Origin: an uncultured Oscillospiraceae bacterium
GTDB taxonomy: Bacteria > Bacillota > Clostridia > Oscillospirales > Oscillospiraceae
Length of the DNA stretch: 53,177 bases
Assembly (NCBI GenBank): GCA_947589745.1
Contig: CANQCS010000012.1
Span: 1 to 53,177, forward strand
Reading direction: 5' to 3'
Of this stretch, positions 1 to 8,343 are shown in pieces. The notes under the pieces are model-generated. The model did not search any database. It was not told where the DNA came from and saw only the letters and a list, made by a program, of their open reading frames with translations. Positions within the stretch are counted from its first letter, which is position 1. Each line of letters opens with the position of its first letter. The position numbers and the translations under genes were made by a program.

Positions 1-27
1 TATGGTATCCCGACGAGGGTGATAAAA

Positions 28-1044
28 ATGTACAGATACACAGAAGAAGACAGAGCGATCATATCCGCGGCGCGCAAAGCAAATAAGGATAAACGTGCGT
101 AAAAGCGGCTGCACGCAATAGAACTGCGGGCATCGGGAAAAAGCGTAGCGGAAGTGGCAAAAGCAACAGGTTTCCATCCGGCCTATATCTCGCAGCTGTC
201 GGCAAAATACCACAAAGGCGGGATCGAGGCGATAGCAGGAACCACTATGGCGGGAATCACAAGAATATGGACCGTGCGGCAGAAGCCGCATGATTGGAGC
301 CGTATCGGGAGAAGGCACAGCAAGGTCAGATCGTGGAAGTATCAGAGATAAAGGCAGAATACGTGAAATCGGTGGGGCACAGGATAGGGGGAAGCCAGAT
401 CTACTGCGTGCTGAAACGGCATAACTGGCGGAAAGTCATGCCACGGAGCAAACATCCGCAGAAAGCGGATGAGGAGGCGATCGAAGCCTCAAAAAAATGA
501 ACGCTCGGGTAAAAGAACTGCAGTTCTCCACGGGAAAGAGGGTGCGGCTGATGTTTCAGGACGAGGTTGGATTTGGGCGGATCAACAAGCCCAGGTATTG
601 CTGGTGTGAGAAAGAGGTCCGGCCTGTCGTTCCCTGCCATCACATAAGAGAATACAGGTACGCCTACGGCGCTGTGGAGCCTGTTACAGGAGAGAGCTGC
701 TGCCGTACTGCAATACGATCTGCATGAATGTGTTTTTAGAAGAACTCTCCAAGCAATATCCAGCTGATACGATCCTGCTGTGTTGTGACGGCGCAGCTTG
801 GCCCAAATCCAGGGAGTTAGTCGTTCCTGAAAATATCGTTCTATTCTTCCTGCCGCCATACACGCCGGAGATGAATCCCATCGAACAGATTTGGGAGGAA
901 GTGCGCAAGCGCGGTTTCAAAAATAAAGCCTTTGCCTCTCTGTCAAAAGTCATCGACCGCCTTTGCGATACCATCTGCTCCCTATCCGCTGACGTGATTT
1001 CCAGCATTACAGGCAGAGAGTGGATTGTTAAATGTTTTAATTAG
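28..1044 (+). pseudogene. IS630-family transposase, decayed
   Basis: The pieces together read as one DDE transposase of about 340 residues. An ATG at 28 opens a helix-turn-helix N-terminus (KSVAEVAKATGFHPAYISQL), interrupted by an in-frame TAA at 100-102. The reading then moves through other frames near 290, 500 and 725. The catalytic signature is still legible across the fragments: D in MFQDEVGFG, D in LLCCDGAAWP, and E in the typical IS630 block YTPEMNPIEQIWEEVRKRG. One programmed frameshift would be normal in this family, but a nonsense codon plus several shifts means the copy is dead. I could not define its terminal inverted repeats. It marks the left edge of the accessory island. Confidence 0.88.
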
Positions 1045-1161
1045 TGTTTAGTATGAGACGGTACCTGAGCGGCCGATGTTCCAGGGCAGTTTCCAGGACA
1101 GGCGCTGCATCATCTCGATATCGAGGGTTCTGAATCGGTAAGTATTATCGAGGGCCATTAG

Positions 1162-1198
1162 ACAAAAGAGACCCGCCAGGAATCGATCCTGACGGGTC
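1162..1198 (-). terminator. Hairpin terminator after vapB remnant
   Basis: An inverted repeat GACCCGcCAGGA/TCCTGACGGGTC surrounds a short loop. On the minus strand it is followed by a TCTCTTTT tract. It lies about 55 bases beyond the vapB stop codon, as expected for a rho-independent terminator of that gene. Confidence 0.6.
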
Positions 1199-1253
1199 AA
1201 CCAGCAGATAGTTTAGACTTATAGGTCGGTGACCACGAATAGGGTCATACCAT

Positions 1254-1485
1254 TCATTCAAAGTGTTTTTCCGTTGAATCCCCTTGCTGCCTTCCATCTT
1301 CAAAGATGTCATCCATGAAACTGTCCGGGCCATCAAGAAAAGTCTGACGGAGACTTTCCTTGGGAACCAAAAGGACCGCATCCCCCAGTTGCTGAACATA
1401 GACTTCATCTGAATTGAAACGATACTTTTTGGGGTATGCGGATGGCCTGACTCCTCCCGTTCTCAAATACCTTCGCGGGTTCCAT
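1254..1485 (-). pseudogene. VapB/AbrB-type antitoxin, frameshifted orphan
   Basis: VapB antitoxins bind DNA through a swapped-hairpin AbrB fold and neutralise a VapC RNase. Minus-strand reading from ATG 1485 (preceded by TAGGAGGTGG) gives MEPAKVFENGRSQAIRIP, the classic VapB N-terminus. The family sequence continues as KKYRFNSDEVYVQQLGDAV and DSFMDDIFEDGR, but one frame away. The break lies at a CCCC/AAAAA homopolymer near 1429-1435; removing one C restores a single ~76-residue protein. No vapC lies downstream, so the antitoxin is an orphan. The extra base could be a real mutation or an assembly error. Identification as VapB-like is by motif only. Confidence 0.72.
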
Positions 1486-1540
1486 TTAGACCACCTCCTA
1501 CAATAAAGATACCGGTGAAAGGCACGGCAGCCAGCCGTGT

Positions 1541-1656
1541 CTTTTGTCGACTGATACTTTTTCTTGAAAGAAAAAGTATCAAAAAGAACTTTAATATCGC
1601 TCTCAAAGCGTTGCGATATCTACATTTCCCACACGGTAACGATATATACTTCTAAT
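1541..1656 (-). repeat. ~105-bp AT-rich hairpin repeat, copy 1
   Basis: On the minus strand this reads ATTAGAAGTATATATCGTTA, then GCAACGCTTTGAGAGCG, AAAGTTCTTTTTGATAC and a perfect hairpin TACTTTTTCTTTCAAGAAAAAGTA. Near-identical text recurs at 48684-48791 and a diverged form at 28065-28168. All three sit outside conserved coding sequence. Confidence 0.8.
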
Positions 1657-1859
1657 GGGAGAATAGTATCAAAGCTGAAGCTGTAGAATGGGAGAGAAAT
1701 AGCAATGGAAGTTTTTCGGTATCCCATGATCATTGATTTGGTGTTTACCGTTGATTTTGGCTTTGGCATATAGGTAAGGTAGAGGTTTCTGGCATCAACT
1801 TCAAGGATAAAAACGGCATCAAGTCCTCTTTTGGTCCAGTTCTTTCTTTTCCAGGTCAT
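1620..1859 (-). CDS. Possible out-of-frame tail of the preceding gene
   Basis: This minus-strand frame overlaps the 3' end of the 187-aa gene by about 40 bases. It reads on as a plausible protein (GLDAVFILEVDARNLYLTYM, then a lysine-rich and a hydrophobic stretch) before running into the AT-rich repeat, where it ends with LEVYIVTVWEM. The upstream gene stops at DQKRT just where this frame gives TKRGLDAVF, so a single-base frameshift in the last gene of the cluster is one explanation. A separate overlapping gene or chance openness are the others. I do not recognise the family. Confidence 0.3.
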   Translation of the reverse strand: MTWKRKNWTKRGLDAVFILEVDARNLYLTYMPKPKSTVNTKSMIMGYRKTSIAISLPFYSFSFDTILPLEVYIVTVWEM

Positions 1860-2382
1860 TGATAATTACACTGAGAGGAGTTGTTCCCTCGGCCTGCAGA
1901 GGAATTTCAAAATAGGGGAATGTGTATAGGTGTTTTTGCTTTTGACGAGGATCCGCCGCTATGGGAAATTGCTTGGCGTATCTTCCCCGAAGTTCAGTCC
2001 CGTTGATGTACCATCGGGATACCCCGGTTTTTTCTGAAGGTGGAAGTACCCTTGACAGGCTCTCCAGGAGTTCATTGAGGTGTTTCCATTCCCATCCTCT
2101 TTTCAGGTCAGGGAATGCAACTTTTTCAAGGACCCTGTCACTGCACAACAAGATACGGAACTGGTCGCGCTCTGTGTTCATTTGATAAACGTCGATGATA
2201 CGCTCCCACAGTCTGGGGCCCCAATCAAGCGACGTATCTCCATCCAGTTGTATCTCTGTCCACGGTTCTTTGGCCTCATCCTGCGACCCCTTGACTGCAT
2301 CTTGCCAACACCCATGGGCCCGGTCCCTCTCATCTACAAATAAGACAAGGAAAAGATGGCGTCCGACTGCATCAACGGTCAT
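1819..2382 (-). CDS. Unknown 187-aa protein, last gene of HerA cluster
   Basis: I do not recognise a family. The start is placed at MTVDAVGRHLF, with GGGGGA upstream, so it overlaps the end of the preceding gene by about 11 bases; this implies translational coupling and a shared transcript. The N-terminus (HLFLVLFVDERDRAHGCWQD) looks like a beta-strand core. The rest is mixed and charged with several tryptophans (LDWGPRLWERIIDVY, DLKRGWEWKHLNELLES). There is no signal peptide or membrane segment, so it is probably cytoplasmic. Its C-terminus may be frameshifted into the frame that runs on to 1620. Confidence 0.7.
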   Translation of the reverse strand: MTVDAVGRHLFLVLFVDERDRAHGCWQDAVKGSQDEAKEPWTEIQLDGDTSLDWGPRLWERIIDVYQMNTERDQFRILLCSDRVLEKVAFPDLKRGWEWKHLNELLESLSRVLPPSEKTGVSRWYINGTELRGRYAKQFPIAADPRQKQKHLYTFPYFEIPLQAEGTTPLSVIINDLEKKELDQKRT

Positions 2383-3088
2383 TTTGCTTAGTCCCCCATA
2401 TCTCCTGGTAGGCCCTTTCAGCCTGCTTGACGCGAGGAACGGCATCCTTCACGGAGTCCGCCTCCCCAATTTGAACTATGTAGGTCTTCAAAGTGTTATT
2501 GACCGTACTCAGTTCGCTACTACCACTGGAGAGCTTCCCACGGAGGAAGGCATCGATGCTACTGCCATTGGTAATCCCGTTTTCCTTCATGGAGTCTATC
2601 AGGAACTTGGCATTCTCTGGCTTACCGTTTGTCAGATAGACGGCAGAGCGCCAGAATTCTGGCTTCAATTCCATATGGTTTCTCTCTTCCATATCCCTGA
2701 CATAGAGGCCGGTACCCACGATGGCATATTTTGTCCGATCTTCCTCGTTCAGCGCATTCAGTTTTTCCCGGTCAATCTTGATATCCTGACGCAGATGTTC
2801 GATGTATGCCTCTGTAGAAGCAAAATCATCAGGCTTACGATTCCCCTTTTCCACGTCTATCTCCGCCTTCATCCCTATTTCTTCCGGCGTTTCTTCCTCC
2901 GGCTTATCGCAAAATGATTCCGCAATGCTACTTACGATCGATATCACTGCGCGGCAGATCCCCACACCAAAACCAAGTACACCTTCAGCAAAACTTCTGA
3001 TGCCACTCATGACAGCGCCGCCAATAGCGGAGCAGACTGACCCTACAGTACTGATAAATCCGCCGATAGCGCTAAAAAGTCCAAACAT
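2372..3088 (-). CDS. Protein with glycine-rich hydrophobic N-terminus, cluster partner
   Basis: The start at 3088 (MFGLFSAIGGFIST) has GGGAGG seven bases upstream; an open codon run to 3106 is upstream of that site. Residues 1 to ~62 are glycine-, alanine- and isoleucine-rich with repeated small-residue spacing (SAIGGAVMSGIRSFAEGVLG), like a glycine-zipper or membrane-inserting segment. The remaining ~175 residues are soluble, charged and probably helical (EAYIEHLRQDIKIDREKLNA). It lies 50 bases after the HerA-like gene and overlaps the next gene. I infer that it could be a membrane-acting component of the cluster, but no family match was recognised. Confidence 0.72.
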   Translation of the reverse strand: MFGLFSAIGGFISTVGSVCSAIGGAVMSGIRSFAEGVLGFGVGICRAVISIVSSIAESFCDKPEEETPEEIGMKAEIDVEKGNRKPDDFASTEAYIEHLRQDIKIDREKLNALNEEDRTKYAIVGTGLYVRDMEERNHMELKPEFWRSAVYLTNGKPENAKFLIDSMKENGITNGSSIDAFLRGKLSSGSSELSTVNNTLKTYIVQIGEADSVKDAVPRVKQAERAYQEIWGTKQNDR

Positions 3089-3137
3089 GATGATACCTCC
3101 CAACACAAAATTATTCTATTTATTAAGACATTTCTTT

Positions 3138-6100
3138 TCAGTGCAATTGGAAATATTCGTCGTTATCGATGAGGTCCAGTGCCTCCCGCCCCTGCGGGTA
3201 AGCCATGATATATTGTAACAGTGTTTCTCGCATACCGTTCTCCCGTTCGGTCCCAAGCAGTTCTGCCAGTCCTGGTCTGCTCATAATGAGCCAGTCTACC
3301 ATATCCTTCGGCTGGAAAACATTCCATTCCAACATGTCTGCCAGACGCTTGGCACGATGTTCGTCCCACTTGGGATGGAGTATCCTGCGGAGCATATCGG
3401 TGGTAATAAAACGAAGGACGTACTCACGCCGCTCCACCGGCCAACCGGCGATATCCGCAGTGGGACGTAGCAGTATGGGGCGGCGGCACTCCGTATAGTA
3501 GTAGCGAAATGCCCGTTCTCTCAGGACGGTATCCTTCAGGGGAGCCTCGGATGTGTCTGTATCCTTATCAATCTGTATTTGTACGGCTTGTCCGATCCCA
3601 TCCGCAAACAGCACCGCCCTTCCGGTGGCGAGATTGGAGAGGAAATCCTTCTGCTCTTTACTCAGTGCCATGGTACTGCCGATAGTATCCTTGTCATCCT
3701 GGGCAAAAATGCGATGGACGATTTTGGTATTGGTGTTTTTCAGCACATCTTCCGCCATCTTGTTGGGGATCTGGTCCGCGATGATCAGGCACTCCCCGTA
3801 TCTGCGGATCTCCGCCAGCATATCGGAAAAGGTCTCCACACCGTGCTTCTTGTTCAGGCTGTCCCCGGGAGTGAAACGGCTGAGCAGACGATGGGCCTCC
3901 TCCACCAGCAGGATATGGGCGTGCTGGCGTCCCTCCCTCAGATAGCGCTCTCGGACGGCTTCGATAAAGGCGGTGAGGATGAACCCCATGACCAACGATT
4001 TTTCGCTGCCACTTTTGATTCCTTCCAACTCAAAGACTACCTTTTTGTCCAGAAGGGCATCCCAATCTATGGACCGGACAGCATCCAGCATATCCCCCTT
4101 GGCCCCCAACACCAGACTCTGGAGACGCGCCTTTATGGAGCCGATATACTCATCCTTCAAGCGTGCGTCAAATCCCTGCTCTACGACAACATCCTCAATC
4201 ACATCCAGCAAGTCGCTGAGCCGTGGGAATGCGCTGGCATTGGGGGCGAAGGGGTCGGAGCACCTGTCGTTTTCCCCAGTCTGAATATCCCATCCATATT
4301 TTTCATAACAAGCGTAAAGCGCACGTTCAATAAGCTGTGGAATCGCTGCCTCCATATCAAAGGCGGCCTCGATACTGGCCTTGAGCATATCCACATGGGA
4401 GGAGATGCTCTCCTTGGGTTGGAATTCCAACGGATTCATCCGAAATGGCGCTACATTTTCGTCTCCCAGAGTGAAGACCAGTAGATCTTCGCAGGCTGTG
4501 TTGTTTTTTATGATCCGGTACTCCGTCTTTGCCGGTTCGATCACAAGGAATGGATGCCCGCTTTGGACCAGGAGTTTCTGACAGGTAGTGGTTTTGCCAC
4601 TGCCGGTGACACCGGAAACAAAGATGTGCTTGTCCAAGGTCTGCTTGTCCAGATAGACAGGAATATTGATGATCCGGCCGTTCTGTACCATACGTCCCAA
4701 CCGCAGACGATCCTTCTCCTCAGGAATCTTACAGTTGAAACCGAACTCCACCTCCGCCCGCAGACGGAGGCCAGCCACCTCCTTGCGGGGCAGGCCCGCG
4801 ATCATAGCGAGCTCATTGGTGGTGATCCAGTTCCCGATAGGGAAGTCATCGGTAGCGGATACCGGTTGAGAGAGAAACGCTCTGGCAGTTAGTTGCTCCC
4901 TGTCGATGGGTGAAGTGAATCTGCCACTGGGCATCTGTAGTTGATAGGCAGCGTTCAACTGCTCCCCATTCCCCTTAAGAGGGAGTTTCGGTGCCTTCAG
5001 CGAAAAAGTGCGCAAGGGCACGCGGCTGCCCTGCTTTCCGGAATAGAGGGACAGCACGGTATTCTCCAGCTTTACCAAGGCACTGGGACTTTTCGTCATA
5101 GCGTAAAAGGCGGACGTGAAAAGCCCTTTGCCCTTTCCGTAATCCAGACGGGGTAGGATTGCTTCGTCGCAGTACTTGAGCCATTCCTGTACGCAGCGGT
5201 CAGTATATTCTGTGTTAAGGGACCAGGAATGCCCCTCGTTGCTGCCACTTTGCTGGCTGGTACTCTCGGAAGACCCCTCTGAGCGGCCGCTTCCAGTCTG
5301 TTCTGTAGCATTGTTCGTGGTCGTATGGGACTCACTGCTACTTGAGCTTCCACTGCCAGTCGTTTTTCCGTGAGGGCTTTGGGTAGATACTTGGGTCCCT
5401 TTAGCAGTGGATTTGGACTGGTTCTCAGAATATCCTTTGTTCGTACCAGATGTTTTGGTGGTCCCCTGATTGGTCCCAGAGGACAGGCTCTCCTGACGGG
5501 TCAAGGTCTGATAGGGACTTAGGGCGTTGTATGCCTCATAGATGGTGCTCTCGATGTCCTCAATCTCCTTCTGTCGCAGAGCTTTCGCAATAACAAGGAG
5601 CACGAACTCCTCGCCCTGCATCACATCCACCAAACGATCAACGCTCTGGAAACGCTCGTCATCCTTGATGCTGCCGGCGACGCCCTCGACACGGGACACA
5701 TACCGCATCTTCCGGAGCCTCTCCAAAACAGGATCCTTCTCCGCTGCTGTGAGTTTGACCACCTCGCTGCCCCGAAAGTTGCCCTCCAGACTGGCTTTCA
5801 GAACGCTTTCGCCGATCTCAGGAATGGACAGCTCACTGTCCAGTGCGGTGGAATGATCACGGGAAAGACCGTAGTAGAACCGGACCCCATTCCTGTCGCC
5901 CTGAAGGAGATAGATGAAGTTTATCCCAGGGATCCTGGCGGCGCTGAGGACATTTTCCAGAGCCTCCTTCCACGGTGCCTCCTCCTCATAGGTGACCTCA
6001 TCTACCCGGAACAAAATGGAATCCTGCGCCTCCAGAGTCCGTGCAAAAGTCAGCTTGAGTTCCTGAGGAGCGCAGTTTGTCAGATAGATCTCCTCAGCTT

Positions 6101-6167
6101 TCGCCAAAAAAGGCAGCATTGGCGGCGGTCCTGGCAATTTCTTTTTTATCTCCATATAATCTGCCAT
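3138..6167 (-). CDS. HerA/DUF87-like P-loop ATPase with Ser/Thr/Gly-rich insert
   Basis: This 1009-aa protein starts at MADYMEIKKK with GGAGGAACG upstream. Residues 1-220 are a mixed domain (INFIYLLQGDRNGVRFYYGL). Residues ~224-315 are an extreme low-complexity Ser/Thr/Gly/Gln/Asn stretch. The ATPase follows: Walker A GVTGSGKTTT at ~519-528, Walker B HILLVEEAHRLL at ~751, a sensor-like IADQIPNKM at ~796, and NTNTKIVHRI at ~811 as in HerA/VirB4 motors. The C-terminal ~140 residues are helical. HerA/DUF87 enzymes are hexameric motors, often paired with nucleases in repair or phage defence. No nuclease is adjacent here; the neighbours are an Hsp70-like protein and unknown proteins. Confidence 0.88.
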   Translation of the reverse strand: MADYMEIKKKLPGPPPMLPFLAKAEEIYLTNCAPQELKLTFARTLEAQDSILFRVDEVTYEEEAPWKEALENVLSAARIPGINFIYLLQGDRNGVRFYYGLSRDHSTALDSELSIPEIGESVLKASLEGNFRGSEVVKLTAAEKDPVLERLRKMRYVSRVEGVAGSIKDDERFQSVDRLVDVMQGEEFVLLVIAKALRQKEIEDIESTIYEAYNALSPYQTLTRQESLSSGTNQGTTKTSGTNKGYSENQSKSTAKGTQVSTQSPHGKTTGSGSSSSSESHTTTNNATEQTGSGRSEGSSESTSQQSGSNEGHSWSLNTEYTDRCVQEWLKYCDEAILPRLDYGKGKGLFTSAFYAMTKSPSALVKLENTVLSLYSGKQGSRVPLRTFSLKAPKLPLKGNGEQLNAAYQLQMPSGRFTSPIDREQLTARAFLSQPVSATDDFPIGNWITTNELAMIAGLPRKEVAGLRLRAEVEFGFNCKIPEEKDRLRLGRMVQNGRIINIPVYLDKQTLDKHIFVSGVTGSGKTTTCQKLLVQSGHPFLVIEPAKTEYRIIKNNTACEDLLVFTLGDENVAPFRMNPLEFQPKESISSHVDMLKASIEAAFDMEAAIPQLIERALYACYEKYGWDIQTGENDRCSDPFAPNASAFPRLSDLLDVIEDVVVEQGFDARLKDEYIGSIKARLQSLVLGAKGDMLDAVRSIDWDALLDKKVVFELEGIKSGSEKSLVMGFILTAFIEAVRERYLREGRQHAHILLVEEAHRLLSRFTPGDSLNKKHGVETFSDMLAEIRRYGECLIIADQIPNKMAEDVLKNTNTKIVHRIFAQDDKDTIGSTMALSKEQKDFLSNLATGRAVLFADGIGQAVQIQIDKDTDTSEAPLKDTVLRERAFRYYYTECRRPILLRPTADIAGWPVERREYVLRFITTDMLRRILHPKWDEHRAKRLADMLEWNVFQPKDMVDWLIMSRPGLAELLGTERENGMRETLLQYIMAYPQGREALDLIDNDEYFQLH

Positions 6168-6189
6168 TTATCGTTCCTCCCAAATATCC

Positions 6190-7761
6190 TTAGTCCAGTT
6201 TAACCCGTTCAGGACCAAACTTATAATTTCCAGCGTCCGCGTCTTCTTTACTGGCTGCGACTACGTATTCCAATTCACTGGGCGAAACCGCCCGAAGGAA
6301 GATGCTCCAGTCCTCGTTGACTGCGTTGTCAGGGAGCTGCCTGCCGCAGACCTTTGTCTCCGTCATGGGAAGCATCACTCGCCTGCCAGCTGTGGGAGAG
6401 GTGGTGTAGTAAAATTCAAAATCCGCTACACCGGCGTCGTAATATTCATGCCACTGTCCGTAAGGGGTGTCCCGTGTGATCAGTGCTTGGAAGTGACCCT
6501 CGTATTCACGGTCCTCTTCACCAATCCAGAATTTGAATTTGATCTCCTCATTGCTTGCCTTTTCAGAGACAACTTTGATCGTCCCGCCCTCGCGGCATTG
6601 TACCAGGCCGATAGCCACGCCTGTCTTACCGGTGGGACGGCCCAGTTGGTCGCCATCACGCCAGCAGTTTCGTGCTTTCATCTTTTCACAGGCTTCCTCC
6701 GTCCCAAGGGGAGGATACAATTCAAAGTATTCTTGTTCTGCGGCCTGGTCTTCCCCTCGTTTTTGATACTCCTGCCGGATGGAGTCTGTGAGCTGGCGGA
6801 GGCCGGCATCAAACTCCTCCCGAAGGATAGCCGACTTGCTGGAATTGCCAGCCAGGAAGATGTGGAACCGCTCCACCTGCTGATTTTCCAACAGCTTGTT
6901 GCGGAACACACTGCGCAACGCGTCGATAAAGCTGTCAACGCCCTTTCGGATGCGTTTGCGGAGCAGTTCTTCCATCTCCTCCATATCGATCCGCAGCTCC
7001 GCCGTGGTCTCTTCTCCGCGGCTAGTGAACAGGCGCAGGCGGATGACGCCGCGCTCATAATTTTTCTCGTATCCTCTCGTGCGCTCCCACAGAGGACGCA
7101 GAGCCTCCATGAGCTGCCTCGTGTTGGTACGCGCCTGCTGAGAATCAGAGAGGATCCGCTCACTGCCCGGGAACTCCTCCTCTTCTTCCGGCAGGGTAAA
7201 GGGCGCATCGAACTTGCGCATGATCTCCAGGTTGTTCCGAAAGCTCTCAAAGGCCATGAGTTCCAGCAGATTTTCACCTCCCAGGCGCCGGTCGCCGCCA
7301 TCGCCGAAATGAGTGATGACATAGGTGTACCGGCGCTCTTTGGCAGAGGCCTTCCGCCACACACCAAAGTCAAAATCCGTGGTGCCGCCCCCAAAGTCGA
7401 AAATGCCGAAGTAGACGTTCTCTCCCTCCCGCGGTTTGAAGCCGTACTCCTGGAGCGCGCAGACCGCATAAGCCGCGGGCTCGCCCGCCCCCTGTTTGAC
7501 AGAGAATTTCGAGAAGACAGCCTCGTCGTTGCGCACCGCCGGCGGCAGGGACTTGGCAAGTCCCTTGCGGAAGCTGTTCAGAATGCGCTGCCGGATATTC
7601 AGATCGTAGGTCACGGGGAAAGACAGAAGATACTTCAGATAGATCCGCCCCGAAAAGATCTGGTTGATATACAGGCCGATGTAGTAGGCATAGATCTCGA
7701 TAGGATCGAAGTCGCCCTCCTTCAACTGGGAATACATAGGCAGAGTCAGATCCTGTCCCAT
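6190..7761 (-). CDS. Hsp70-like ATPase, 5'-truncated
   Basis: The 523 residues carry an Hsp70/ASKHA nucleotide-binding domain: phosphate-2 loop FGIFDFGGGTTDFDF at ~118-132, adenosine loop IFLAGNSSKSA, and GKTGVAIGLV near the end of the domain. A ~130-residue C-terminus is unlike DnaK's substrate-binding domain. The phosphate-1 strand (the DLGTTNS-type motif), which should lie ~75 residues before the visible start, is absent. In frame, only seven codons (NVTIRDK) precede the ATG before a TGA, there is no ribosome binding site, and the upstream DNA reads as something else. The gene has probably been cut by a deletion or insertion near 7785 and is likely non-functional. It ends 22 bases before the HerA-like gene. 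Confidence 0.8.
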   Translation of the reverse strand: MGQDLTLPMYSQLKEGDFDPIEIYAYYIGLYINQIFSGRIYLKYLLSFPVTYDLNIRQRILNSFRKGLAKSLPPAVRNDEAVFSKFSVKQGAGEPAAYAVCALQEYGFKPREGENVYFGIFDFGGGTTDFDFGVWRKASAKERRYTYVITHFGDGGDRRLGGENLLELMAFESFRNNLEIMRKFDAPFTLPEEEEEFPGSERILSDSQQARTNTRQLMEALRPLWERTRGYEKNYERGVIRLRLFTSRGEETTAELRIDMEEMEELLRKRIRKGVDSFIDALRSVFRNKLLENQQVERFHIFLAGNSSKSAILREEFDAGLRQLTDSIRQEYQKRGEDQAAEQEYFELYPPLGTEEACEKMKARNCWRDGDQLGRPTGKTGVAIGLVQCREGGTIKVVSEKASNEEIKFKFWIGEEDREYEGHFQALITRDTPYGQWHEYYDAGVADFEFYYTTSPTAGRRVMLPMTETKVCGRQLPDNAVNEDWSIFLRAVSPSELEYVVAASKEDADAGNYKFGPERVKLD

Positions 7762-7838
7762 TTTATCCCGGATGGTGACGTTTCAATAAGAGGATAGTAA
7801 TTTTTTACCAAGATGGCAGCCCTTCCAATTTTCGGTGA

Positions 7839-8042
7839 GCTGCTTCACACGAACTCAACTCCACGAAACAGCCGCCGGACGTTCCCGCGCTCCAGTTGGG
7901 TGTGGCACCGCCAAGCGCCGTTCTTCTCCGCCGCCTTCTGCTGCCGGCCTGCTCCAACCACAGCCGTAACGAGCTCATTGGCACTCTTCTGTCCTACGCT
8001 CTGGACCATTGTGTGGTGGAGGAGAAGAAAGAGCCCTGGTAG
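7839..8042 (+). other. Unassigned coding-like remnant (plus strand)
   Basis: This open frame of 67 codons has no start codon and begins straight after a TGA. It reads like a protein C-terminus (RNELIGTLLSYALDHCVVEE, then KKEPW and stop). It occupies the place where the missing 5' end of the Hsp70-like gene should be. I do not recognise it; it may be a fragment of whatever replaced that end. Confidence 0.3.
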
Positions 8043-8048
8043 TCTTCA

Positions 8049-8077
8049 GATGCCCTCCGGCTCTGCCGGAGGGCATC
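8049..8077. terminator. GC-rich hairpin after the small gene pair
   Basis: The perfect inverted repeat GATGCCCTCCGGC/GCCGGAGGGCATC has a 3-base loop and lies 9 bases beyond the 3' end of the 75-aa gene at 8086. No clear T-run follows on the minus strand, but it probably separates the small gene pair from the Hsp70/HerA genes. Confidence 0.55.
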
Positions 8078-8085
8078 CCCTGGTA

Positions 8086-8313
8086 TCACTTCCTGTACAT
8101 CTCCTCCAGACCGTCCAGCACACGCTGGACCTGGCTGCTGTCGAACTCCGGGTTGTGGTCCACGAGCCGCCGGACAGTGGCCACGAGCTCCAGGCCCTTC
8201 CCATAATCCTTCCTGTCCCAAATCGTCCCGGTCTCCTCCATCAGGTCCATAATGTACATCATAATCGCCAATTTGACCAGATCCTCGTCGATCTCCACGG
8301 ATTGCATGTTCAT
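8086..8313 (-). CDS. Small 75-aa protein, paralogue 2 of a tandem pair
   Basis: The start MNMQSVEIDE follows an AAGGAGG site. It is clearly paralogous to the gene just upstream. The two share MN..SV at the start, Y.M.LM.E in the first helix, the block DY.+G..LV.T.+R++D..P, and a terminal EE.Y. The protein is probably all-helical, acidic and cytoplasmic, with no signal or membrane segment. I recognise no family. The pair shares a promoter at ~8604 that resembles those of the WYL and GTPase genes. It may be a small regulatory or scaffold protein of this locus. Confidence 0.75.
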   Translation of the reverse strand: MNMQSVEIDEDLVKLAIMMYIMDLMEETGTIWDRKDYGKGLELVATVRRLVDHNPEFDSSQVQRVLDGLEEMYRK

Positions 8314-8343
8314 TCTCTGCGCCTCCTTATTCGTCCAACGCCG

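Noticed and set aside
1045-1145. Possible extra gene fragment on the minus strand (reading TYRFRTLDIEMMQRLSWKLP)
   Set aside because: It is about 30 codons, without a start, ribosome binding site or recognised family; too short to support.
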